Assembly: GCA_964640305.1 (NCBI GenBank)
Contig: CAZXFF010000010.1
Span: 1 to 50,416 of the forward strand
Direction: 5' to 3'
Origin: Coprenecus sp964640305
GTDB lineage: Bacteria > Bacteroidota > Bacteroidia > Bacteroidales > UBA932
DNA length: 50,416 nt
Of the stretch, positions 1-7,772 are shown in pieces. A program made the position numbers and the translations under genes. Positions within the stretch are counted from its first letter, which is position 1. The number at the start of each line of letters is the position of its first letter. A model generated the notes under the pieces. That model ran no database searches and was not told where the DNA came from. It worked only from the letters and a program-made list of their open reading frames with translations.

Positions 1-119
1 TTTATTGCTTATTATCCGCACCCAAAAAGTTGCATTTATAAGTTGAACTCAAGCCTATTTTGCTTTGCAAAGTTTTTATTTACAGGTAATCAAATAATAT
101 ATAAAGATACGATACAATC

Positions 120-2546
120 ATGACTGAAAGAATTGAAAGGCTACGTGAACTTTCTGTCAATACGCAGCCGTCCCTTTCCATTGAGAGGGCTTTGATAGAA
201 ACGGAGTTTTACCGTAAAAATGAAGGGAAGTATCCTATTCCCGTGATGAGGGCCATGAATTTCTATAATCTGTGTGCCAAGAAAAAAATCTATATCGGGG
301 ATGATGAGCTTATAGTAGGGGAAAGGGGACCCAAACCTAAATCCGTCTCGACATTCCCTGAACTTAACTGCCATACCGTTAATGACTTCAAGGTGTTGAG
401 AAGCAGGGAAATCCAGCATTATTCGATTTCCGACCGTGATATCGAGACCTATAGCCGCGAGGTTATTCCATATTGGAAGGGCAAGACGCAGAGAGACAGG
501 ATTTTCAACCATGTTCCCGAGACTTGGAAGTCCCTTTATGAAGCCGGCGTTTTTACCGAATTCATGGAACAGAGGGCACCTGGCCATACTGCCCTGGACG
601 GCAAGATGTACCGTATGGGTATGAAGGATTTCAAGGCGAAGATCGCGGCCCGTCTTGAAGAACTGGATTTCATTAACGATCCGGAAGCTACCGACAAGCA
701 GGATGAACTCAGAGCCATGTACATCTCTTGCGATGCTCTGATTCTACTCGGCAAAAGGCATGCGAAGGAAGCCAGAAGGCAGATTTCTGCTATCAGAAAG
801 GCTCTTGATGAGGGTAAGGCCCCTAAAGTGAAACCTTTCGAAGGGGAGTCTCTCAATGATGCGGCTGCAAGGAGGATTTCAGAGCTTGGAATGATTGCTG
901 ATGTATGCGACAGGATTCCCGAAAATGCTCCCGTGACATTCCACGAAGCTATCCAGATGTACTGGTTCTGCCATCTTGGGACAATTCTTGAACTGAATGG
1001 ATGGGATGCCATGAATCCCGGACATTTCGACCAGCACCTTGCACCTTTCTATGAAAAGGGCCTGGCGGACGGGACACTTGACAGGGAACGGGCTAAGGAG
1101 TTGATATCATGTTTCTGGATAAAGGTCAACAACCAGCCAGCTCCTCCCAAAGTCGGTGTCACGGCAAAGGAGAGCGGTACCTACAACGACTTTACCAATA
1201 TCAATATAGGTGGTGTAAAGGTGGATGGGACTTCCGGAGAGAGTGAGGTTTCATATATATTGCTGGAAGTTCTCGGTGAATTGCATATACTGCAGCCAGG
1301 ATGTTCTGTACATGTGAGCGAGAAGACTTCCGATGATCTGGTCAAGGCTGCCTGCAAGGTAATACGGTTGGGATACGGATATCCTTCCCTGTTCAATCCC
1401 GACACATACGTGCAGGAGCTTGTACGTCAGGGCAAGACTCTTGAAGATGCCCGTGAAGGCGGGTGCAGCGGCTGTATCGAAGTCGGTGCATTCGGTAAGG
1501 AAGCATATCTCCTTACGGGTTATCTGAATGTCCCGAAGATCTTTGAACTGGTATTGAACAACGGTATAGACCCTCTGACAGGAAAAAGGATCGGTCTGGA
1601 GACCGGTGACCCGTGCAGCTTCACGTCTTTCGATGAACTTTATTCCGCTTTCCTCAAGCAGCTGGATTATGTGGTTACCGAGAAGGTGAAGGTAAACAAT
1701 TATATTGACAGGATGTTCTCGAAATATGCTCCTGCCACATTCCTGTCGGTCCTTATAGACGACTGCATAGCAAAAGGCAAAGACTATTATGACGGAGGTC
1801 CGAGATACAATACGAATTATATACAGTGTACCGGTCTGGGTACGGTGACCGATGCAATGTCTTCCGTCAAGAAGCATGTGTTTGAGGACAAACGATATAC
1901 AATGTCATCGATGTTGAAGATGCTGGCATCAGACTTCAAAGGATATGAGACGGAACGTCAGTATATCCTGAACCATACGCCTTTCTTCGGGAATGATGAT
2001 GACTATGCCGATGATATTGCGGTTGCAGTTTACAATGACCTGTTCAAGGCTATTGACGGTAGGCCGAATATAAAGGGTTCGGTATATCATATGAACATGC
2101 TTTCCACGACATGCCACATATATTTCGGCAAGATGCTTGGAGCTTCTGCGGACGGCCGTCTGTCTTCTCTCCCTATTTCCGACGGGACATCTCCTTCGCA
2201 CGGAGCCGATACCAACGGTCCTACATCCGTGGTGAAGTCCCTCGGCAAGCTGGACCAGACACTGTCGGGTGGAACTTTGCTGAACCAGAGACTTATACCG
2301 CAGATACTCAAGAAAGAAGAAGACCTTATGAAACTCGGCCAGCTTATAAGGGCATATTTCAGTCTCGGCGGTCATCATATCCAGTTCAATATTGTGGATA
2401 CGGATACTCTGAGGGATGCCCAGAAGCACCCGGAACAATATAGGGACCTGATGGTCAGGGTAGCCGGCTACAGTGATTATTTCAATGACCTTTGCGCCGA
2501 TTACCAGGAAGAGATTATCGCAAGGACGGAGAACGCCTCCATGTAA
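120..2546 (+). CDS. hypD: Glycyl radical enzyme, trans-4-hydroxy-L-proline dehydratase type
   Basis: An 808-residue glycyl radical enzyme of the PFL family. The thiyl-radical loop reads EGGCSGCIEVG, with the catalytic Cys at residue 452 and the Glu of a C-x-E dehydratase pair at 454. The C-terminal radical loop RVAGYSDYF carries the radical Gly at 783. The GCSGC(I/V)E loop and overall length resemble HypD, which dehydrates trans-4-hydroxy-L-proline to pyrroline-5-carboxylate in the cytoplasm of gut anaerobes. The next gene, 9 nt downstream, is a matching activase, so the two form an operon. No proC homologue follows, although one often accompanies hypD. The upstream 119 bases are AT-rich, with no exact TAnnTTTG promoter box. 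The glycyl radical family is certain; hydroxyproline as substrate is inferred from the loop and could be another GRE dehydratase substrate. Confidence 0.85.
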   Translation: MTERIERLRELSVNTQPSLSIERALIETEFYRKNEGKYPIPVMRAMNFYNLCAKKKIYIGDDELIVGERGPKPKSVSTFPELNCHTVNDFKVLRSREIQHYSISDRDIETYSREVIPYWKGKTQRDRIFNHVPETWKSLYEAGVFTEFMEQRAPGHTALDGKMYRMGMKDFKAKIAARLEELDFINDPEATDKQDELRAMYISCDALILLGKRHAKEARRQISAIRKALDEGKAPKVKPFEGESLNDAAARRISELGMIADVCDRIPENAPVTFHEAIQMYWFCHLGTILELNGWDAMNPGHFDQHLAPFYEKGLADGTLDRERAKELISCFWIKVNNQPAPPKVGVTAKESGTYNDFTNINIGGVKVDGTSGESEVSYILLEVLGELHILQPGCSVHVSEKTSDDLVKAACKVIRLGYGYPSLFNPDTYVQELVRQGKTLEDAREGGCSGCIEVGAFGKEAYLLTGYLNVPKIFELVLNNGIDPLTGKRIGLETGDPCSFTSFDELYSAFLKQLDYVVTEKVKVNNYIDRMFSKYAPATFLSVLIDDCIAKGKDYYDGGPRYNTNYIQCTGLGTVTDAMSSVKKHVFEDKRYTMSSMLKMLASDFKGYETERQYILNHTPFFGNDDDYADDIAVAVYNDLFKAIDGRPNIKGSVYHMNMLSTTCHIYFGKMLGASADGRLSSLPISDGTSPSHGADTNGPTSVVKSLGKLDQTLSGGTLLNQRLIPQILKKEEDLMKLGQLIRAYFSLGGHHIQFNIVDTDTLRDAQKHPEQYRDLMVRVAGYSDYFNDLCADYQEEIIARTENASM

Positions 2547-2555
2547 GACTACATC

Positions 2556-3479
2556 ATGGAAAAATACCCCGTTTTCGATATAAAACGGTATTCCATAAAT
2601 GACGGACCGGGGATCAGAATTACCTTCTTTCTCAAAGGCTGTCCCCTGTCCTGCATTTGGTGCCATAATCCTGAAGGAATATCGTTTTCACAGACCAGGC
2701 TGTATTCTGAATCAAAATGCCTGAAGTGCGGAACATGTGTCAGGGCATGCCCTGAAGGGGCTATATCCATTTCCCGAGGTACATTGAATATAAACCGGGA
2801 CCTCTGCCGGCTTTGCGGCACATGTGCAGAGGTCTGCCCCTCAAAGGCAATGGAGATGGCTGTAAGGAGTCTTTCTGCAGAGGAGATCTATAGACAGATC
2901 AGAAAGGAACGTCCCTTTTTCACGACCTCCGGCGGTGGTGTGACTTTCAGTGGCGGAGAGCCTTTGGCCAGAGGGAAAAGCCTGGTACGGCTTCTCGAGT
3001 ATATCGGAGAACAGGCTGCACAGGACGGTTACGAACTGCACAGGACGGTTGATACCACTCTTTATGCCGATTCTGACCTGGTTGCTGAAGTCGCCGGGAA
3101 ATGCGAGCTGTTTATGGTGGATCTAAAGCATATGGATTCCGGAAAGCACCGCAAGTTCTGTGGTGTCCCGAATGAACTGATTCATAAAAATATCCGGATG
3201 ATATCGGAAATGGGGGTTAAGTATATTGTACGTATCCCTCTTATTGGCGGAGTCAATGCCGATGAAGGGAACATAAGGGCTTCTGCCGAGTTTCTGTCCG
3301 TCTGCGGCAAGCCACTGGTGGAACTTCTTCCTTACCACGATATCGGAAAGAACAAGCATGTGAAATTAGGTTCAGTATATAATAAGGAAGGGGCGGAGAT
3401 GTTTACCCCTGCCCCTTCCGAAATCGACCGTATCCTTTCCATTTTCGGGGAGTACGGTGTGCCTGCACGGATCGGTTAG
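2556..3479 (+). CDS. Glycyl radical enzyme activating protein (radical SAM)
   Basis: A 307-residue radical SAM activase that would install the glycyl radical on the upstream dehydratase using SAM and a [4Fe-4S] cluster. The N-terminal motif GCPLSCIWC gives the CX3CX2C cluster ligands. It is followed by a ferredoxin-like insert with two cysteine clusters (CLKCGTCVRAC and CRLCGTCAEVC), typical of PFL-activase relatives with auxiliary clusters. GGVTFSGGEP is the SAM-binding glycine motif. The start ATG is 9 nt after the dehydratase stop. A perfect 15-bp direct repeat (3016-3030 and 3036-3050) lies in the coding region, in a helix that looks several residues longer than usual. Its stop codon overlaps that of the convergent gene by 4 nt. 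Confidence 0.9.
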   Translation: MEKYPVFDIKRYSINDGPGIRITFFLKGCPLSCIWCHNPEGISFSQTRLYSESKCLKCGTCVRACPEGAISISRGTLNINRDLCRLCGTCAEVCPSKAMEMAVRSLSAEEIYRQIRKERPFFTTSGGGVTFSGGEPLARGKSLVRLLEYIGEQAAQDGYELHRTVDTTLYADSDLVAEVAGKCELFMVDLKHMDSGKHRKFCGVPNELIHKNIRMISEMGVKYIVRIPLIGGVNADEGNIRASAEFLSVCGKPLVELLPYHDIGKNKHVKLGSVYNKEGAEMFTPAPSEIDRILSIFGEYGVPARIG

Positions 3480-5836
3480 TTGCCGCCCATGGATTTCTGC
3501 AGTTCCCTGGCTGATTCCAGGAACTCGTCTATTCCCATTTCCTTGAAGAACAGCAAGCCGTGGGTTGTTCTCAACCTGGGGCTTGTGTTCTGGTAAAAGA
3601 ACGGTTTGCCCAGTACGCATTGTACTGTCTTAAGCTGTTCTACCCATATTTTCTTTGCAAGGTCGCTGAATTTCCCGTCAAGCTTGTAGCTGGGGAAAGA
3701 TGCATCCACCTGACTTGAGTAGCAGTTGCAGAATGCATTGTCGAATACTGCCATTGCATTCAGGGAGACGGGTACAATATGGGTGGCTTCAGAAGGAAGG
3801 AACCTGTACCATACGTTTCTGTATCCCCAGATCTTGAGGTGGGAAAGATCTTCTTCCTTTCTCCATTCGCGTATTGCTTCAGCAATTGCCTGGAGCACTT
3901 TGTAGTGTGTGTCCGGACCACTGCCCTCCGGGTCATAAGCGATGCTGATAATGCTTGGCCTGATGGCTTTCAGCTGCTGAAGGATAGGCTCTACGTCACG
4001 TTCCCTGTTGGGTTGTTCAGTGAAGATGTCTCCAGTGTAGAAACCCAGACGCAGGTGATGGACATTTTCATTCTTTATTCCGAAGAATCCCCATACAAGT
4101 TCTTCCTCGAATTCCCTGATCATGCCTTTAAGAAGACGGATCTCCGCAGACATCTTCTCCCCATCGTAGCTGTTGCGGGTCTCTTCGATGACTTCAAGGA
4201 TCCTGGTGCGGAGCTCCGTGGTGTTCTGTACGCCCCAGATCTCGATGAAGTTCCTTACGAGTCTGTGGGCAAAACCGCGTTTGCGCTCCTCGGTATTTCC
4301 TGATGCTACATGGATCAGGTAATGGTAAATGTCCTTCTCACGTTTTTCATTGTATCCTTTACTGAAGAAGTCAGGATATGCGGTCATCTGTATGCGGCCT
4401 TCGTCCAGCAGCTGCAGTGTATTTTCAAGGGCTTCGATAAGGAAGCGGTTGGTTACGGCGTTGAAACCGGAAGTCATTACTGCAAAGTGGGAATCATTCG
4501 TCTCGTTGCGTGATACCCTGTGGATATGGGGAAGCATGCCAAGCATGATGTCATCGTGGTGGGGGCCGGTGTGGTAGAACATCTGGTTCTGCCATGTGGA
4601 TGTACCCAAAGCGATTTTCCTGGTCATTGAGTTTACCACACTCTGGACAGTGTCGGGACCCAGGTCTGGAATCAGTCGGCAGTATTCATCATTCCTGAGG
4701 TCTTCCACTGTGACTTTGTCTCCGTATTTCCCGATCCGGTTGCAGCAGTCGATTACCGCCCTGTCGGTTTTTTCCTGGGACCAAGGGGTGTCCGTATAAT
4801 AATGGTATACTGATTCTTTCAGCATGGATGCGGCCCCTGCAGTCAGATAGAAGCGGGCATTAGGGAGTTTTGTCAGGACTGAAGCGGGGTAGAGGTTGCA
4901 GGGCTCTTTTTCCAAAGCGTCTGCCACAACGGGCGCTTTTGCTTCTCCTGCAGCAAAGATGATGGCTACGGCATCTTTGTTATATGTAATGGTATCCAGT
5001 CCTATGGTGATGACAGGTTTTGTCCTGGATACTTCTATTCCCCCGAGGTCACTTGCCGCTGCTGCCTGGGTCTCGAAGTTTGTATGGGTTAACCTGGTGG
5101 TAGAATGCTGGTCACTTCCTCTGGTGTTGAATGCTATGTGCCCGTCAGGTCCGATCCCTCCGAGGAAGAATCCGATACCTCCAAGGTCCCTTACTCTCTG
5201 GTCATATTCGGCGCACCAGTTGTCAATCATGAATATAGATTCCTGCTGCAGTCTCTCGGTTTCGGATTTGGGTTCTCTGTAGCGGAGACCCAGGTCAATG
5301 ATTCCGTCTTTGAAAACCTCACTGAAATGGCGGCCTCCTGCCAGGGGGATACTTTCGCAGTTTATGAATTGTCCTTTTGATGCATCAAGTCCGAAATCTG
5401 CCACATAGTATTTCTGGACATAATTGAAGAAACTGTTGTGCTGCCTGGGATCGATAGGGTAAAATTCGTCTATCTGTACGAAATGCAGACCGCGAAGGTC
5501 GGGTTTTGTTTTCAGAAACAATCCGTTTTCTTCCCTCATCTGCATGCCGTCTTTGGAGTCCCATTCGTTCAGAATCCTGCGGACCCATTGTATAAAGTAT
5601 TCAGGTGTTTTTCCTGTTGGAAGGCTGATTACTCCTTCCGGGTTCTCTCCGACCCATTCGAGGAACCTGAGAGCTGTAAGTTTTCCCAGTTGGGGGAAAT
5701 TCTCTACTGTGATGTAGGGAATGTTTGTCTTGAACTGATGTTCAGCACAGCCATTGAAGACCTGCTCGACTTTTGTGAAATTTGTCTGCTGCATATAATA
5801 TGTGATTATAATGTCATCATCTTTTGATGTTTCCAT
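3476..5836 (-). CDS. Glucosamine-6-phosphate deaminase-like (NagB) and PIG-L-like fusion protein
   Basis: A 786-residue two-domain protein. The N-terminal half is NagB/isomerase-like: PTGKTP phosphate loop, IDEFYP, and GPDGHIAFNTRGS, equivalent to the GVDGHIAFNEPGS active-site loop. The C-terminal half has a PIG-L/LmbE-type metal motif, GPHHDDIMLG, near residues 424-430, suggesting an N-deacetylase-like fold. A deaminase joined to a deacetylase-like domain fits consecutive steps on N-acetylglucosamine-6-phosphate-like sugars, but activity is not proven; such proteins are usually annotated in Bacteroidetes as NagB-like. A start at 5836 leaves a leader of only a few bases after the promoter box; an in-frame ATG at 5794 (MQQTNFTKVEQ) is an alternative. 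It converges on the activase gene with overlapping stops. Confidence 0.8.
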   Translation of the reverse strand: METSKDDDIIITYYMQQTNFTKVEQVFNGCAEHQFKTNIPYITVENFPQLGKLTALRFLEWVGENPEGVISLPTGKTPEYFIQWVRRILNEWDSKDGMQMREENGLFLKTKPDLRGLHFVQIDEFYPIDPRQHNSFFNYVQKYYVADFGLDASKGQFINCESIPLAGGRHFSEVFKDGIIDLGLRYREPKSETERLQQESIFMIDNWCAEYDQRVRDLGGIGFFLGGIGPDGHIAFNTRGSDQHSTTRLTHTNFETQAAAASDLGGIEVSRTKPVITIGLDTITYNKDAVAIIFAAGEAKAPVVADALEKEPCNLYPASVLTKLPNARFYLTAGAASMLKESVYHYYTDTPWSQEKTDRAVIDCCNRIGKYGDKVTVEDLRNDEYCRLIPDLGPDTVQSVVNSMTRKIALGTSTWQNQMFYHTGPHHDDIMLGMLPHIHRVSRNETNDSHFAVMTSGFNAVTNRFLIEALENTLQLLDEGRIQMTAYPDFFSKGYNEKREKDIYHYLIHVASGNTEERKRGFAHRLVRNFIEIWGVQNTTELRTRILEVIEETRNSYDGEKMSAEIRLLKGMIREFEEELVWGFFGIKNENVHHLRLGFYTGDIFTEQPNRERDVEPILQQLKAIRPSIISIAYDPEGSGPDTHYKVLQAIAEAIREWRKEEDLSHLKIWGYRNVWYRFLPSEATHIVPVSLNAMAVFDNAFCNCYSSQVDASFPSYKLDGKFSDLAKKIWVEQLKTVQCVLGKPFFYQNTSPRLRTTHGLLFFKEMGIDEFLESARELQKSMGGN

Positions 5837-5849
5837 TCACTCTAACATA

Positions 5850-5857
5850 CAAAGGTA
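5850..5857 (-). promoter_or_regulatory. Probable promoter -7 element of the NagB-like gene
   Basis: On the reverse strand this reads TACCTTTG, an exact match to the Bacteroidetes -7 consensus TAnnTTTG, ending 13 nt before the first ATG of the NagB-like gene. No clear TTTG -33 box is visible 19-21 nt upstream, so strength is uncertain. If it is used, the leader before the 5836 start is very short, which is one reason to consider the 5794 start. Confidence 0.55.
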
Positions 5858-6001
5858 CGAAAAATATCAGAATATGCTATTTGTTTCTGTGTGCGGGAAA
5901 CCTGGTACGGATTCGCGCTCCTGTACCGGTCCCCGTTGTGTCGAAAATGCAAGTTCCGGTATTGCTTTGATTTTTGTAACTTGTTGATGAATGAGTGTTT
6001 A

Positions 6002-6035
6002 ACATGAAAATTCATGTGTCGAAAACAATTGTTTT
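6002..6035. repeat. Two adjacent palindromes upstream of the rplP promoter
   Basis: Two inverted repeats lie back to back: ACATGAAAATTCATGT (6002-6017, 7-bp arms around AA) and the perfect 14-bp palindrome AAAACAATTGTTTT (6022-6035). They end 24 nt before the -33 box of the ribosomal promoter. They could be protein-binding operators or curved DNA. The rest of the roughly 320-bp gap between the divergent genes (5837-6156) holds only the two promoters and another inverted repeat; no coding remnant of rpsC or another S10 gene was recognised. Confidence 0.5.
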
Positions 6036-6059
6036 TTTGTGAAAAAATAGTGAAAAAAG

Positions 6060-6090
6060 TTTGGTGTTATGAATATTTATTATACCTTTG
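6060..6090 (+). promoter_or_regulatory. Consensus promoter of the rplP-rplQ ribosomal operon
   Basis: TTTG at 6060-6063, a 19-nt spacer, and TACCTTTG at 6083-6090 match the Bacteroidetes TTTG/TAnnTTTG promoter exactly. Transcription should begin near 6097, giving a leader of about 60 nt before the rplP ATG at 6157. Such a strong promoter directly before rplP is needed because the usual upstream S10-operon genes are not here. Confidence 0.8.
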
Positions 6091-6095
6091 CAACC

Positions 6096-6116
6096 CACAA
6101 TTATGGGATAATTGTG
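6096..6116 (+). repeat. Perfect 9-bp inverted repeat at the expected transcription start
   Basis: The arms CACAATTAT (6096-6104) and ATAATTGTG (6108-6116) are perfect complements separated by GGG. The element sits exactly where the ribosomal transcript should start, so it would form a 5'-terminal hairpin in the RNA or serve as an operator in DNA. Either could control ribosomal protein expression. The repeat is seen directly; the role is inference. Confidence 0.65.
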
Positions 6117-6156
6117 CTTATTTGATTGAAAATAAAACAGTTAAAACGTATAGACA

Positions 6157-6579
6157 ATGTTACAACCAAAGAAAACTAAGTTCAGAAGGCAGCAGAAAGG
6201 CCGCATGAAAGGGAATGCTCACCGTGGTACTGAGCTTTCTTTCGGATCTTTCGGAATCAAGACCTTGGAATCAGCTTGGCTGACAGGTCAGCAGATTGAG
6301 GCTGCACGTCAGGCTGTAGTCCGTTACATGAAGCGTGAAGGTAAGATTTGGATTCGCGTTTTCCCTGACAAACCTTACACAAAGAAACCGGCTGAAGTGC
6401 GTATGGGTAAAGGTAAAGGTAATCCTGAGGGATTCGTTGCCCCCATCACTCCGGGCCGTATGCTTATTGAGGCTGAAGGCGTGCCCTTGGAAGTTGCCAA
6501 GGAGGCTCTTCGTCTGGGAGCCCAGAAATTGCCTGTGATTACCAAATTCGTGGTACGTAGGGACTATGTGGAACAATAA
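6157..6579 (+). CDS. rplP: Large ribosomal subunit protein uL16
   Basis: 140 residues, full length for L16, which sits near the peptidyl-transferase centre and helps position the A-site tRNA. MLQPKKTKFRR at the N-terminus and the PITPGRMLIE segment are diagnostic. It is the first gene of the transcription unit here. In most Bacteroidales it follows rpsC inside the S10 operon, so its position immediately after a promoter and next to an unrelated divergent gene is unusual. Confidence 0.98.
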   Translation: MLQPKKTKFRRQQKGRMKGNAHRGTELSFGSFGIKTLESAWLTGQQIEAARQAVVRYMKREGKIWIRVFPDKPYTKKPAEVRMGKGKGNPEGFVAPITPGRMLIEAEGVPLEVAKEALRLGAQKLPVITKFVVRRDYVEQ

Positions 6580-6596
6580 TTAATGGAGGAGAAAAG

Positions 6597-6803
6597 ATGA
6601 AAGCAAATGAAATCCGTGAAATGTCGGTCAAGGATCTCCGCGACCGTATCGAAACAGAAAAGGCAAACCTCTCTCAGATGAGGCTCAACCATGCTGTCTC
6701 TCCCATTGAGGACACTTCCAAAATAGCAAAAAGCAGAAAGGATATTGCACGTATGCTTACCATCCTGGCTCAGAAGGAAAATCAAGCTAACGTCGAAGAG
6801 TAA
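6597..6803 (+). CDS. rpmC: Large ribosomal subunit protein uL29
   Basis: 68 residues, MKANEIREMSVKDLRDRIETE, the short helical hairpin typical of L29, located at the peptide exit tunnel rim. The start at 6597 follows a strong GGAGGAG Shine-Dalgarno sequence 5 nt upstream, uncommon for this phylum, where such motifs are often weak. It lies between rplP and rpsQ in the conserved order. Confidence 0.97.
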   Translation: MKANEIREMSVKDLRDRIETEKANLSQMRLNHAVSPIEDTSKIAKSRKDIARMLTILAQKENQANVEE

Positions 6804-6809
6804 AATTTT

Positions 6810-7064
6810 ATGGAAAGGAATTTACGCAAGGAAAGAATCGGGGTGGTGGTAAGCAACAAGATGGACAAATCTATCGTGGTTGCAGTCAAGATCAAGGAAA
6901 AGCACCCTATTTACGGAAAATTCGTAAATAAAACCACCAAATTCGTTGCTCATGACGAAAAGAATGTATGCGACGAAGGAGATACAGTACGCATTATGGA
7001 GACTCGTCCTTTGAGTAAGACCAAATGCTGGAGATTAGTAGAAATCGTAGAAAAAGTTAAATAG
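6810..7064 (+). CDS. rpsQ: Small ribosomal subunit protein uS17
   Basis: 84 residues with the S17 OB-fold motifs GVVVSNKMDKSIVV and the conserved TRPLSKTKCWRLVEIV C-terminal segment. It binds 16S rRNA early in 30S assembly. It begins 6 nt after rpmC and ends 3 nt before rplN, indicating tight cotranscription. Confidence 0.98.
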   Translation: MERNLRKERIGVVVSNKMDKSIVVAVKIKEKHPIYGKFVNKTTKFVAHDEKNVCDEGDTVRIMETRPLSKTKCWRLVEIVEKVK

Positions 7065-7067
7065 GCT

Positions 7068-7433
7068 ATGATACAACAGGAATCACGTTTAATGGTAGCT
7101 GATAACAGCGGTGCTAAGGAAGTGCTCTGCATCCGTGTTCTCGGAGGAACCCGCCGCCGTTATGCAAGCGTAGGTGACAAAATCGTTGTTGCCGTGAAGA
7201 GTGCAATCCCGAATGGTGATGCCAAGAAAGGATCGGTGTCCAAAGCCGTAGTAGTACGCACCAAGAAAGAGATCCGTCGTCCCGATGGTTCATATATCCG
7301 TTTTGATGACAATGCCTGTGTTCTTTTGAACAACCAGGGCGAAGTGCGCGGTACCCGTATTTTCGGACCTGTTGCACGTGAACTCCGTGAAAACTATATG
7401 AAGATTGTCTCTTTGGCACCCGAAGTATTATAA
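7068..7433 (+). CDS. rplN: Large ribosomal subunit protein uL14
   Basis: 121 residues beginning MIQQESRLMVADNSGAKE, the near-universal N-terminus of L14, and ending in the conserved RELRENYMKIVSLAPEVL. L14 forms part of an intersubunit bridge and binds the silencing factor RsfS. Length matches the family and the gene order is conserved. Confidence 0.99.
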   Translation: MIQQESRLMVADNSGAKEVLCIRVLGGTRRRYASVGDKIVVAVKSAIPNGDAKKGSVSKAVVVRTKKEIRRPDGSYIRFDDNACVLLNNQGEVRGTRIFGPVARELRENYMKIVSLAPEVL

Positions 7434-7448
7434 TTAGGAGGTACAGAC

Positions 7449-7772
7449 ATGAACAAGAAATTACATATCAAGAAAGGCGACATGGTCTTCGTAAATGCCG
7501 GAGATGACAAGGGCAAGACCGGAAAGGTCCTGGAGATCATTACCAAGAAAGACCGTGCCATCGTTGAGGGTGTCAATATGGTGAGCAAACACACCAAACC
7601 CAATGCCAAGCATCCTCAGGGCGGTATTATCAAACAGGAGGCAGGTATCCATATTTCCAATCTTCAGGTAGTGGATCCTGTTAAGGGCGGTCCTACAAAG
7701 ATCGGCCGCAGAATGGGCGAAAAAGGAAAACTGGTACGTTACGCTAAAAAATCAGGAGAGGAGATTAAGTAA
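7449..7772 (+). CDS. rplX: Large ribosomal subunit protein uL24
   Basis: 107 residues with the KOW motif (KKGDMVFVNAGDDKGKTGKVLEI) and the NMVSKHTKPNAKHPQGGI segment of L24, an assembly initiator near the exit tunnel. The start at 7449 is preceded by TTAGGAGG. Its TAA stop shares one base with the ATG of rplE, suggesting translational coupling. Confidence 0.98.
   Translation: MNKKLHIKKGDMVFVNAGDDKGKTGKVLEIITKKDRAIVEGVNMVSKHTKPNAKHPQGGIIKQEAGIHISNLQVVDPVKGGPTKIGRRMGEKGKLVRYAKKSGEEIK

Noticed and set aside
1..119. Promoter of the glycyl radical operon
   Set aside because: The nearest motif is TATTTTG, one base short of TAnnTTTG, and CTTTGCAAAG is only a short palindrome; not strong enough to annotate.
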